Source: Toxoplasma gondii ME49 (taxonomy: Eukaryota; Apicomplexa; Conoidasida; Eucoccidiorida; Sarcocystidae). From it: a stretch of DNA of 64,000 bases. Below the pieces are notes generated by a model that saw only the letters and a program-made list of their open reading frames with translations, searched no databases and was not told the DNA's origin. Below, piece by piece: positions 48,750-61,159 of this stretch (position 1 is its first letter; every line of letters begins with the position of its first letter). The stretch is from NCBI RefSeq assembly GCF_000006565.2, contig NC_031480.1, forward strand, positions 4,127,529 to 4,191,528, given 5' to 3'. The position numbers were made by a program, and so were the translations under genes.

Positions 48750-50682
48750 CCTTTCCGCGAGAAGCGACAAGGAACTCAAGAGATCGTTGGGAAGAAGCAG
48801 CGCGGAGAGACAAAAGACCGAAAAAAACTGACAACGCGACGAAGGAAGGCGTGTGAACGAAAAGGTGGTGGAGAGCAGAAGAAGAAGAAGAAGAAGAAGA
48901 AGAAGAAGAAGAAAGCGAAGCGAAACCACAGAGGAAGAGAAGAGGCACCAAGAAGGCGAAGAAGCAGAACGCGAAGAAGAAGTCAGGAGCAGAAGAAGAC
49001 GGAAGAAGACGGAAGAAGACGGAAGAAGACGGAAGAAGACGGAAGAAGATGGAGTATGGAACAAAAAGAAGGCGAGAGAGGACACTGGGGAACGAAGCCG
49101 TGAAAAAACAGATCTGGTAGAAGAGAAGAAGGAGACGCGAAAGGACGATATTGCAGCTTGGAGAGTCTACATGGTGTTGAGAACAGGAGGTGTATCTCCG
49201 GTGTACGTACACCGGGCCTGGCCTGGATGTCTCTTGTGGGTGCTTCGAAGAACAGAGCCAGTGAGACAGGGAGAGGGCAAACCACCAGCGCAAAACAAGA
49301 CTGGAGAGTGGACAGGAAGACGGAGTTTTATAGCCATTCTAGGAAAACGCTCTGAAGTGACATCGTAGGTTGCTTGATCAGATGAGAAGGCACTCCTGCG
49401 AGAAAAAAGTCGACAAGAAGAGAAAACGGCGGAACGAAGGAAAGGGGAGAGGTAGAGAAAGGAACGCTAGATGAAACGGGCAACAGAAAGGCAAAGAAGG
49501 CAGAAAGAGAAGAAAGAGAAGAAAGCGAAGAAAGCGAAGAAAGGAAGGAACAGAAGGAAGAGAACGGAAGAATGAGATGGACAGGAGGGAAGAAAGAGTC
49601 GGGAGCGAACCGCCCCTCTTCCTCTTCTGATGTCCCCCTTGGTACGGAACAGGCTTGTATGAAGTGTAAGCAGAGAGAAGAGGCGAGAATACGAAAGAGA
49701 ATAGGAGTGAAAAAGGTCTCTTTCTTCCTGCCGGTTTTCCACTCTTCACAAACAACTTGTCGCAGTTGCATGCAGCCGCTGTGTCCGCTTGCATGCGCCG
49801 CGAGCTGTATCACCTGGCGAAATGAGGAGAATCGCACCGGAAAAGGCCATGGTTTTTCGTCTCTTCACGGATCGTTCAAGCCTTTCGATTGCTTCGAAAC
49901 AAAGGACCAGTTTCTCTGCGTCGGCTCTGGCGGTGTCTTTTCATCCCCCTCAAGGGTTCTTGCCCGCTCGGATCTTTGGGTGACTGTAAACCAAACAGCG
50001 CTGGCTGGCACTTGGGCTGCCGGCTTTTCCGCCGCATTTGTTTCCGAAACGATCCAAGGGAGAGCTGGACTTTTGCATTTTTCCATGCACTTTCCGTTTT
50101 CTTGTGGAACCGTTTCCAGGGGACAGAAGAGGCATCCCCTCGAGAATCCGCCGACGACGTTCTCGCGGAATCTCAAGCACACAGTCTTCGTCAAGTGTCT
50201 CGTCTCCCTCGGTTTTCTTGTTTACGTTTTCTGTTTCGGTCGTCGCCTTCCGTCGTTTTCTTCCTCGCCAACTCCTCTTCTTCTCCGCTACATCATTTCC
50301 ACTTTCTTTTCGCTCCCCTCCTCCTTTCTGATTTGTCTTTGGAATGTCTTTTCTTCTGTCTGAAGTACTGTTAGATCTCTCTGTGCGTCTGTGGCTTCCC
50401 TCGTCTTCCGGCCTCTCTGCCCGCTCTCTGTGCCAGGCGATTCGTCGGTTTCCCCCGTTTTTCCGTCTTTCTTGCCGGCACTCTCTGCGGCCTTCTTGGC
50501 CTTCTCTCTCTTCTTCTTCCCCGGGCAGTCGAAAGACCTCAGCCGACCGTCGCTTCGCGCTTACCTGCACAGAAAAACCACCCACTCTCGGCTCCTCGGC
50601 AGTTGCCCGTCTTCGCCGGCTCGTCTTCGCCAGTCCGCGGCCTGAGCACTGCCGGTCGGTCTTCGTTCCTTTCACCTGAGAA
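48750..50682. other. Divergent region with GAA-rich and 10-bp tandem repeats
   Basis: This region lies between the bS21-like gene (-) and the Ser-rich gene (+). It is purine-rich on the plus strand up to about 49.6 kb, including (GAA)n at 48878-48912 and a 10-bp tandem repeat at 48991-49050, then pyrimidine-rich from about 50.1 kb. A perfect 18-bp palindrome sits at 49198-49215. Long frames on both strands here follow from this base bias and are not called. Confidence 0.5.
48878..49050. repeat. (GAA)n run and 10-bp GGAAGAAGAC tandem repeat
   Basis: The GAA run covers about 48878-48912. About six copies of the 10-mer ggaagaagac follow at 48991-49050, the last ending in gat. A 10-bp period is not a multiple of three, which argues against a coding role. 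Confidence 0.85.
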
Positions 50683-53600
50683 ATGCGACAGACAGCGCGA
50701 GGCGAGAGACGCCGGCGCCTGCCCGGCGAAGGCGGCGTCCACGCACCCGAGTCCGCCAGCGCGTCGCATGCGTCCTCGCGCGTCTGCCCTGGCATGCCGA
50801 CAGGTCGCGACAGAGCCTGCGCCTCCGCAGGCGCGCCAGACGGCCGAGACAGGGGATCAGGACCTGCGAGAGGAGACGAGAAGCAGAAGAAGCAGACGAA
50901 GCAGAGGGACGGTCCTCAGCGAGAAACGCGGCACCAACCAGGGAAGGCGGCGAATGGCGACGACGAGGCGGAGAGCTCACATCCAGCAGAAGATGCTGAC
51001 GCCAGAGCGACAGGGGAACCTGATGCGATGAGTGAGGACTTGCCTGGGGACTCAGACAGGCCGAGAGAAGAAGATGGAAGGCAGCAAGAGGAGACATCTT
51101 TTGAGAGGCGAGAAGCAGCCAAGGAAGGCGAGGACGACGGAGCTTCAGATGTCACGCAGAAGATGCGCGAACTGCTGCTCCTCATGACGACGCGAGGTCC
51201 TGCGCACAGTGGAGGGGGGAAAGTGAGGGTCTTCAGAGAGATCCTCGACTTTTGCAAGTGTCTCTCCGTCAAGGAACCGCCCCACCCTGAGGGCCAGGCC
51301 TTCCTCAACCGCGCCTTCGGCTTCCTCACCATCTCCAAACACTGGGACGCGAGCGACGAGGAAAAGCGCGAAATCTGCAGCGCTGTGGAAGGTGAGTGTA
51401 TTCGGTCTCACAGCGCAAACAGACGGCTCCCCTCTTCGCCTTCCGGCTCTCGAGAAACGCTGTGACACCGACTCCTGGTTCCTAGGACCGCCTCGACCTG
51501 CCCTGTCCGTATACTATTGTTCACCAGGCCTCTGCAGCGCCCAAGCCGCCTCCACGTATACGGCGCGCCGCTCTACTATCGAATGCAGCATGGCGCACAG
51601 GAAACTTACTGAAAAAGCGGAAGTCACATACGCAAAAACAGATCTACACACATAATGATGTCTACGTATATATATATATATATATATATATATCTGTATA
51701 TACATATGTATATGTATAGATGTAGACGCATTAGTGTCTACGCATCGTAGATATACACAAATCATTACAAAGAGAATTATGAACAGAGGGAGACATAAGT
51801 TGATATAGACAGGTGCGGGAGATGTGGAGGTGGATAGACTTTCACACGGATGCACAGAGGTGGACAAGCCAATCTGCATGCATAAATATATATATATATA
51901 TATGTATATATATGTATGTATATATATATATATGTATATATGTATGTATATATGTATATCGACATCTTCAGGTGTGACGATGGGATGTGTTTCCGCTGTG
52001 CATTTCAGAACATTTGTTTCTTTTTTCTAAGAGGCAGCGGGAACAACTGCAGCAGACAGTCTCCCTTTTTCGCCGTCCTCTCTCGCCAGCGCATGCGCCT
52101 CCTCCCGGGTCTGCTGCGTCCGAACCGGCCATTGAGGCAGGCGCCCTGGGCGACTCTCAGCAGGCAGGCAGGCGAGAGTCCAATGGAGATGAAATCAACT
52201 GTAAGTTGAGGAGAAACCAGAGATCCCTTGAGAAAGAAAGAGGATAGACGCACGCAAAAGCCAAGAAACGAGAATAGGCGAGGGGAATGTACGAGACAAA
52301 AGGCGAGGAGAGGTGAGAAACGGAGAGAGGAAGACACTGGTGACCAACTGTCGTTTCAAGACAGCAGATGTCGAGAGACATGCAAAGAGGGAGGAAACGG
52401 CGACCAATGAAATCGTAGGAGGGGAGCCGGAATCCGAGAAGCTGACGATACAACCACACTTTGCGGGAGAGAGGCAGCGTCTTCATGTCAAAGAAAGTAA
52501 AGAGGAGCTCCGGTACCCTGAGAGGCCAGAGCGAGAAACGACGGAGAGTAAGAGCACAAAGAACGGCCGCAGGTGAACGATTCGTTCGTTTGTGTTTTTT
52601 GCTCTCGCTGTGTGTGTGTATCTCTCCTGTTGCGGGGTGTACAGACGCCTCGTCGTCCGCTGGCGCACCTTCCGCCTCTGTCTCGAGGTCTCCGTTTTCT
52701 TCAGTCTTTTGCTCCTTGTGTCTTCCGACAACCTCCGTTTGCTCGTCTCTCGAATCCTCTTGCGGGCCTTCCATGCGTCCCTTCCCGACCCCTCTGCAGT
52801 GTGGAACTACCCAGCTCTCGGATCCATCGTCTTCGTTCTCTTCCTCGCCTTTCTTTCCTGCTTCCTCTTCACTTCCTTCGTCTTCTGCATGCGTTTCCAA
52901 GGGCGACGCCGCTAATCCGCTGCAGCAGACTGTCAATGTGAATCTGTTTTACTCCCTTGCCGATCTTCCGGAGCAGAGCGCCTTGCGTCGTCTGCTTTGC
53001 GAGCGAGATCAGGAGACGGCGACGAAGCTGCTTGAGCGACTGCCCAAGCCTGCGATTCATTTCAACTGCTTCTTTGTCTATCCCGAGGAAGGCGGCGTTT
53101 CTGGGCAGCCATATGGCGACGCGACATGTGCGGCAAGTGTCACCAGTTCTTCGGCGCATGCAGAGGAACCCCAGAGGTCTCGAAAGCGGTCATGCTTCTC
53201 TGCTGCCTCTTCTCCTTCGACTGCTTCTTCGACTTCTTTCTCTGCTTCGTCCTTGTCTACCGCCGCTGCAGTTGCGTCCTCTTCTTTCTCTGTCTCGTCT
53301 TCTGCGTCTGCCTTCTCTTCGTCTACATGCGCTTCGTCTCCCTCTGTTTACTCTCAGCCTTTCTCTCCTTCGTCTTCTTCGCCTTACTCTGCTTCTGCCT
53401 CTGCTTCCTCGTCTGTTTCAACGGCATCTCAGGGTGCTGTTGCGGACAGGTCTGGGGTCCTCGCAGAGACGGAGGACCCTGGCGGAGACACTGCGGGCAC
53501 AGGCGTCTCTCGGCAGATGTTTGTCGCTTCATATTCTCGTCGAGAGGAAGCGCGGGAGTCGCTTGAAAGCAGCGGTCACGGTCGATCTCAGGTGTATGGA

Positions 53601-54542
53601 CAGCGCCGCGGGCTCTCTAGAGGGAGCCGGAAGCGCAGTCTGTCTTCTTCGATTTCTTCGCCTAGTATGGCCGACCGTCCCTGCTCTCAGCTTCGGCGAC
53701 GGGGACAGAAGGCCTCTTGGGGAGGCACGAGATCTTCGCCATCTGCTGTCTCGTTGTGCCACTGGAGAGGCTCTCGACATCTGCAAAAGGCAGCACTGCC
53801 TTGCCGTTCTCTCTCTCTCCATCCACGCAGAGATACGCCTCCGGTTTTTCCCGGTGTCAACCAGGCGAATGTGCGGGCGTCCGTTTCTCCGTCGTCTTCT
53901 GTTTCTTCTGCTTTTCGTGTCTCTTCTTCTCCCCATGTCTCTGCCTGTGCGTCACCCGATTTTCCTGTTTCCTCCTCTTCTTCTCTCACGGTCGCTTGCG
54001 CTTCCTTGTTTCCTCCTTCTTCGTGCTCGGACTGTCCATCTGATCCGACGCGGATGGCTCAACCTGTTGTGGGCGAGGAGCGACCAGCTGCAGGCACCTC
54101 GAACTTTCGAGGATCTGAGATGTCGGTACACGGTGCTGCCGGCTGCTTGCAGTGGCCGGATCTCGGTGCATATACTTCGTACGCTGCTCCTCCTCAGACG
54201 CTTGTCACTCCCTCCAGCTGGCTTCACTCCTCTTTCTCTGCAAATGCATCGCATGCCGACTCTTCTCGGCCAGGCCGCGCAGCGGGGGAGAGGCGAACAG
54301 ACCCAAACCTTGTTGATCCCTACATGAGCAGCGGGGAAGCGGAAGATGGAAGACGAGACCGCCAGCCACGCTCTGTCGACTGGAACTCTGTTTTGTGTTT
54401 CCCCCCCGCTGGCTCCGCTGGAGACGCGTACTCGCCGCTTAGCCAAGAAAACAGTGCCGGACGCGCCTTGAGCGTCGGAGATCAGGGAACCATGAGGGAA
54501 GCCTCGAGAGAAGAAAGGGGCAGTGTTGCCCCCAGATGGTGA
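50683..54542 (+). CDS. Large Ser-rich protein, three exons, function unknown
   Basis: Exons 50683-51391, 52009-52200 and 52645-54542 join in phase (GAAG/GTGAGT, AACT/GTAAGT donors) to about 932 residues. Two stretches look ordered and probably define the protein. One is a helical region spanning exons 1-2 (MRELLLLMTT, VRVFREILDFCKCLSVKEPP, GFLTISKHWDASDEEKREIC, then SKRQREQLQQTVSLFRR). The other is a segment near 52940-53090 (VNVNLFYSLADLPEQSALRR, ATKLLERLPKPAIHFNCFFV). Between and after them lie long Ser/Ala/Pro tracts that look disordered. No signal peptide or TM segment is seen. No family is recognised. The C-terminal 450 codons are Ser-rich and pyrimidine-rich in the DNA, so the real stop could come earlier through an unseen intron. 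Confidence 0.6.
51667..51959. repeat. Two (TA)n arrays in intron 1 of the Ser-rich gene
   Basis: Tracts at 51667-51693 and 51886-51959, both inside the intron between exons 1 and 2; the second has ATGTATG interruptions. Confidence 0.9.
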
Positions 54543-54767
54543 AGAGGGAACTCGACTGCAGTAGAGAAAAGTTGATCTCACAGAGCCAGAAGCGAACGTT
54601 CGAGGCAATGCCGAATTTGACTCCTCGTTTGCAGATTCAAGATTCGTACCGCAACATGTCTGAAATTCTGTAGATGGGAAACGAGAAGGATGGCAAGCGA
54701 AACAATGCAGGCATGTACAAGGACGCTTGCACACACCGATCCCTATATATATATATATATATAAGTA

Positions 54768-54806
<39 letters not shown>

Positions 54807-57800
54807 GTATGTATTTGTTAGGGTACGATGCGTTTTGTTTTCCTGTGTATGTCTGGATGTGTGCCATGGATGCATTTTTCTGGTCGGGCGTTGTCGGGTG
54901 TGCGGCCTTGATTTTTTTGTGGAAGAAGGAGGCTGTTGCGGAGACGCCACATGGGTGGGGTTTTACACTCGATGGCGTTGATGCAAGTTGCTGTGTTTCT
55001 GTTTTTCGCTTCTTGGTTTGCTACTACTCGGACTGTGCAACTAGACATGGCGAAAGAGAGGCGTGCGAGCGGCACTGCATCTGAGACGAATTCGGTTCTT
55101 TCGCTGTGTTTCGACTGTTCCCGAGTGCTTTCACGACCGTGGCTCGGCTACCGAGGTCGCGGTCTCGGTTTCAGACTTTTGATAAGTTCAAACCGTATCG
55201 TCAGTTTGTGTTGTCGACGAGGGACAAGTGAGGCGGATGAAAGCGGACGTGAAGTCTGCAGAGGAGCAGCGGACAAACTTGACTCAGATTCGCGCGCGTC
55301 GTTCGCCGCCGTAGAAGCAACTCGTGTATCTCAGACTGAAAGCAGTGCCAGTTGCCTCTGCTCCAAATAGGGAGGAGAAGACAAAGGTCGGAAGCGCCTT
55401 TTAGCAGCGGCATAAGTTCTTGTTTTTGTAGGTCAAACCACTGAAGCACAACTATGTCAGATCGTAAACGTTAGAGAGAGAGGATATGCGTGGTAGCTCT
55501 CCCCATATTTTCACGGGCGGATGCATCGCCCATCCAATGATCATATACATTCCTCCGTAGGGAAACGACTTCTGTCATGGAAATGCATATACACTCACTC
55601 TCGACTCCGCAAGTGCCATGGAATCTCGAGTCGGACGACGCTTTTTATGCGCAGGCGACCCCGTTTGCTTTAATAGGTTTGCATGCTTGATTTTATGGGC
55701 GATCTGTAGGCATTCTCGTGCCTCTCACTGTCTTACCGGGGGAACCGATTACCTCCTGGATACACTTCCCGCTGCTTTCCTGTGACACAGTCTGTTATTA
55801 GTCCCGTTGTTTCCTTTGTCCAACGAGAAATAACGATCCCCCAACGCCATCCCTGTCGTGCCTCCATCGTCGCTGTGAATGCCGTGAACGTTAATGCAGC
55901 TGTGTCGTGTTCAGTTCCTCAAATTTGCACATTCAACCAGAGTGAGACTTGCTTCTCTTCACGTCCACTCGTCGTTCATTCACAGATGGTGAGCCATCTG
56001 ATTCGTATCTGACTCCCTCGTTGTGCGAGAAATGCAGGATCTGCATTTTTCCCTCGGGCGCCCGTCAACCTTTACATTATTGCTCTAGGATCGATGTGTA
56101 CGCACACTTCAGCACCAGTGGCAGGTACACAAGCGAAGCTGAGGAAAGCTGGTTTCCCCCCATTCTCGTTAGTTCTTTCCTACTTAATAGGGTCACTCTC
56201 GTTTTCTGTGTCCGACTTCCGCGACATGCCGTCCACCCTTCAAAGGAGTCGTCTTTCGTCGCACTCCTAACGGACAAAAGTGCATCAACGGTTCGGATTT
56301 CCCGGCACACCGGTTCTGAACGTTCAGGACCGCCTGTGAAGTTTCTCCGTCATCCATGCAGTGAAAACTGTTTCTTCAAGTTGTCGATTCGCGTAATTGC
56401 GACAGCCTGTGCGTTTCTCGAAAGACCTGTACAGGTCGGGAACGGTTCGAAACCCACGGCCAGAGACCCCTGGATGTTGACGTGGTTTCGGGGTGGTTTC
56501 TACGGTTCCGTTTTTTTTCCTGGAAAGCGCGTACGTGGTCGAGTCAGTGCTGTCGTCTTTCGCAGGCTATCCGAATATGTTCGCACGTTTTTCGACGCCT
56601 TGACCATGTTGGAACGGAGAATTGCTGGCGTTTTTTGGCGAGTGTGCCGAGACCGTGCAGTATGAGCAATCAAGCCTTGCCGAGGAGCACTTTTGACGCT
56701 GTTTCGTGCTTTCGCGCCTTCAAACGCGTTCCTCTATCGTTCTCGACCCGATCCTGCCCGTGTGTGCTCGTTGCCGCCAATCGCGCAAGCGGAACGGAAT
56801 GGTTTTTGCCGCGTGCGCCGCGGATCGCCAAGTTTGAGACGTTTCCTGTTCCTTTCCCGAGTTTTTTGGCACTTTCTACCGTCGAGGCGCGTTTTTGTCT
56901 GCAGTTTACTTTGGTTTGGTGTGTGTGAGTCCGTCGGCAGTTTGGAAACGCGCGCCATCTCAAGTCCTCATCAAGACCTGTGATCTTGGTCCACAGAGTC
57001 CGGGCGGAAAAAACAGGCAGTGACTCAGGCTGGTGTGCCTCTCGCCCCTTTGGGTTTTGCGCTCTCTGTTTCTCGCGTCCGCACGCAGTGCAGCCAGACA
57101 AAGGGGTTCGGCTTCCCTCCCTCAACGACACTCCACCTTTTTTCCCGTTTTCTCCTCTTTCTCTCTCCTTTCGCAACCTCGCGTCGCCTTTGTCCAAGTA
57201 AGTTCCGCTCGCTTCCCCCGTGTGGCAGCCTTCGTCTGCGGCACACCGCTTCCTCTCACTCGCGTTTTTGTGGTCCCTACACGCGAAAGAGTGCCGTTTG
57301 TGTGTCTGTGTAAAAACCTGCCTTGGATTTGAATGCGGAAAGGCAGTCTTCTTCAGGTGCGAGAGCAAATCAACGCTTTTTGCCCCTGCATCCAGGTCGC
57401 ACATCTGCCGCGATTCCGTGATCCAAAGGTGTCACCTCACGGTGTGAAGCGTTTGTCTCTTGTGCTGCTTTCCCGCTGAGAAAGTCCGTTTTTAAGGCCA
57501 AAAGTGCAACCATTCCTTCCGTCAAATGCCGCACGCGGCCGAGTTCGCGTTCTCTGCCGCCCCAGCGAGCGAGACAGGAAGGAATGCTCACTGTCTATAC
57601 GGTGTTCCACGCTCTCGCTTAAGCGACGCCTCTTTTTCCCCAGAGGGGAATGAATCGCTGTTGTCTGTTCTGTCGCGCAGTTCGCATTTCTCCGATGCTG
57701 TTCGGGTGCGGATCTTCCGTGGTGCAGTAGCGAAACCGCATTTGAAGACTTGGGAGTAGAGCAGCGAAAAACGTAGAGGGACAGCAGAAACTTTTCCGGA

Positions 57801-59107
57801 AAGTAGAAAGTGTTCACCGTCGTTCCTCCTCTCTCCACATGTTCCTTTCTGTTTCGCTCTCGTGGCTTCAAATTCGGTCGTTCTATGTGAATCGCTTGTG
57901 CCGCTTTTTCTACCTGTCCCTGTGAGAGTCTCTCGCCGGTGGCAAAAAGCCAAAACAGAGTCACCTGGTCGTCTCTTCTCCCTCTTTCCCCGTGTTTCTC
58001 AGCAAATGCCAACTCAGATTCATATATATGCCCGCCTCTCGGTGTTGTCTGTTCCTTCTGGAACCTTCAGTTCAAGCTAACTGGTCCTTGGCTCACAGCG
58101 TCCACCGCTCGAGGCCCTCAGGGCCGTGGTTCTTTGCATTTCTCTGCGGTTGCGTTTTTTCTCAACACATGCATGAAATCTAGCATCGTGTGCTTCTGGT
58201 AGGACTTACAAGCTTCCACTTCCAGGTGCCTCTCACGGAAGATTTAAATGCTTCATGTCGGACTGACATTCATTTCAAGCTGTGTGCCCGGTCTTCCCGT
58301 CACCTCGAAAACCTTTCCTTTGCCTTCACCCTGGCGCTCCCCGTCGCGTTTCTCTGCACCCGCGTTTCTCCCTGCTTTTCTCCGCCTCGTAGCCTACCTT
58401 TCTTTTCTCTAGGTCTCTTCTATATTTCGTATGTGGCGGTAGAGCGTCGTACGCATCCCTGAAAACGTTTTTCTTCTTTAGCTTCCCCGTCGCGCGTCCG
58501 CGGTTGTGGTGTTCATGAGTTGCGGCTCACTTTTCTTCGCGTTCGTCTTCCTTTTTGGTTTTCTCTTTCTCCTAAAACTGTACGCCTATTCAGTATCCTA
58601 GGTTCCTCACTCTGGTCCGCGGTGTCGTAGGTCCGCCCTCAGCTACTTCCTTGTCTCGGATGCTGACGAGGGTCGCTCTGTTGCATACTCTGGTTTCTCT
58701 TGTTCACTTTCTGTGAGGAGTCTCGCTTTGTTTCTCCAGAGGAACAAGAAGACTACACACCTTTTGAGGTCGTGCGTCATCGTTCTTCTGTGGTCGCGTT
58801 TCTCTCGGTGTTGCCGTCTGTGGAGAACCTTTCGAGTTCGTTGTATTTCTCTTCCTCTGCTCCGCAAACGTTCCTGCGCTTTTCCTTCTCTTTCACGTTT
58901 CCGCTTTTCCTTGTCACGTATATTCCCTGCGTTTCAGCGTCATGCCCCTCACCTAGTGTGTGGTGTTTGTGTTTTTCCATCTTTTTTTCGACCCCACAAA
59001 GCTTGCCGTTCGTAAAATTTCCCTCGTGCTGTCTTTGTGTCACTTGAATAGCAATGCGCGCCTCCATCTGAGTTTCTGTACTCGCTCGTGTGTGTTGCCC
59101 TCTTCAG
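54543..59107. other. 4.5 kb gene-poor, pyrimidine-rich stretch upstream of the Nudix-OB gene
   Basis: A (TA)n tract is at 54744-54813. From about 56.6 kb the plus strand becomes rich in C and T with many acceptor-like sequences, as in 5' UTRs and first introns of this genome. One or more 5' exons of the Nudix-OB gene are expected at the right end. Candidates with acceptor borders begin near 58229 and 58741, but neither could be joined with confidence. Confidence 0.45.
54744..54813. repeat. (TA)n array downstream of the Ser-rich gene
   Basis: About 70 bp of TA steps with two short interruptions, about 200 bp past the stop codon. Confidence 0.9.
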
Positions 59108-61085
59108 GCGAAGGCGAGTGTAGAGACAGCTCCAAAGACGTCCTGCTTTATCGCACTCGCAACTTCCCAAGTCTTATCACTGCTAGCTCGCCAAGGTAAG
59201 GTCGGTCCTTTGTCGTCACGTATGCGGTGTACGTACACCTCGCGGAGCCCATTTCAGAGTCTTTCTGTTTTTCGGCAGAACGCGCGGGAGCGACATCCGC
59301 CTTGCCTTCGACCCCCGAAGCTGCAGCCGTCAGACCTGTCGCTCATGTGTATGCAGAGACATGCAATGTTTGTTTTTTCACAGATGACAGTCGCCACACT
59401 GTTCCCCAAGGAAGAGGGTGTTGGATTTTCCCTCACCACGCAGAGCCATGGCGAATGTAAAGTTCGCGTCGACCTTCCCAGGTGGGCAGAGTGTTTCATG
59501 TTTCTGTCCTGCAGCAGATCTTTCATCTTCTCTTCCTTCTCCGGTGTCTTCTTTCATCCCTCGCTGCGTTTGCTGTCGCTTCCTCTCTCTGCGAAAACTA
59601 ATGACATGCAGCATAGAAACGCACCTCCGTGTTCGTCAAAGCGTTCTTGGCATTTCGGTTCCCTCACATCCTTTTGTTTCACCTCCCTCACTACCGTATC
59701 TACAGATATAGACATATGTATATACATTTATGGTGGTAAGTAGATCTATGTGTAAATGTGTAGGAAAAACATGTATCACAGTGTACAGTTGTACTCGCTT
59801 CGCGTAAATCGTTTGCGTTTGCGTGTCAATCTGTGGGACTCCCAGTTCGATTTCTCAGGCAGACTGGGAAAGGATTTTCAGCAGCCGCATGTTTCAGGAT
59901 TGGCTGTCTGTCTACGCCACCGCGGATCGTCTCCGTCTCCTGCGTGTGGCGCTTGAGAGCTCGCAACACTGCAAATCTTCCGGAGAAGAAAAACTCACTT
60001 CTGTGGCCATGCGTGAGTCTCCTGCATGCATTTATACATGGATGTCTACAAATCGAAATAGGTAGCTTTGACGGAAGGATGCATGGGCGTTACTATCGGT
60101 GTATTTATATGCATGTATGTGAATGTTTGATCACGACAGATTAATGGGCGTATTTTTGTTTGTCCCTGAGTGGATCGTTGGTTGAATCAGATCATTTCTC
60201 TTCTGTGGTTGTGTGTGTGTGTGTTGGTGCGTACGCGCTTGGTCTCCGTCTCATTTCTCTCTCCGTATCTCTTCGATGTCCCCTTTCCAGTCTGTCCGTT
60301 CTTTCAAAGTCTCTCACGCCCTCTTCGGCTCTTCCTTTCAGTCCTTTTCTTCTATTCCTTTCCGCGTCTCCTTTCACTCCTTCTCCGTCTATCATTTTCT
60401 GGACGCTCCTCCCATTTCTTCGCTTTCTTCTCGTTTCTGCTCTCTTCTCTTGCTTCTCTGTTTTTCCCCTCAACAGTCGTGGAGGCAGCAGACAAGGAGG
60501 GTGAGGTCTTTTCGGGGCCGGTGTATCTACGGCCGCAGCGTCGCGCAGTGCTGGTGCTACTGCGGAACACAGAGACGCGAACAGACATGTGCCTGTTTGT
60601 GAAGAAGCCGAATTTGTCAGTGGGTCTGGCCGATACTCTCGAGCTTCCCGAGGGCGAGTTCGAGGCGGAGACTGGCCGCTTCGTCGGACCTGCAGCCGAG
60701 GAGGTAGAACGACAGCTGGAGGCAACGATCTACGAGAAAAATCTTGTGAACCTCACGCAAGTCACCTTCGGGGGCGGCGGCCTGGCCCTCGGCGGGGATC
60801 TCTCCTTCGCCTCTCTCTCGCACGACGGCAAGGCGAACAACGCGAGTCAAGAGAAAAGTCCCCATGTCGCCGTCGGTCTCTCCGGAGGCGAGCGCGTCGA
60901 GCTCTACCTGTACCGCGCGAACGTTTCTCCGGAGACAATGGCAGGCATCGAAGCTCGTGTCGGCCGCCTCCGCAGAAGAGGCAAACAAACACCCGAAGTG
61001 ACCACACACAAACCTGGCCAGTCTGGAGTCCAACTCAGGTCAGAGACACACCACATATTCTCTCACTCTCAACATGTGTGTGTGT

Positions 61086-61119
<34 letters not shown>

Positions 61120-61126
61120 GTATATG

Positions 61127-61159
<33 letters not shown>

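Noticed and set aside
48732..49368. Lys/Glu-rich frames on the plus strand
   Set aside because: They run through (GAA)n and the 10-bp repeat. All frames are open because of the repeat, so openness is not evidence of coding.
49950..50795. 281-codon Arg/Glu-rich frame on the minus strand
   Set aside because: It overlaps the first exon of the Ser-rich gene antisense and reflects purine bias of that strand.
56440..56465. GGTTCGAAACC word resembling a tRNA T-arm/B box
   Set aside because: The 5-bp T stem does not pair and no acceptor, D or anticodon arm could be drawn upstream.
55949..56665. 238-codon frame on the plus strand
   Set aside because: Mixed Cys/Arg/Phe composition without any domain or splice partner; probably chance in the gap before the Nudix-OB gene.
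56670..57404. 244-codon Lys/Arg-rich frame on the minus strand
   Set aside because: The plus strand here is pyrimidine-rich, so the complement lacks stops by composition. No splice borders, domain or conserved pattern support it.
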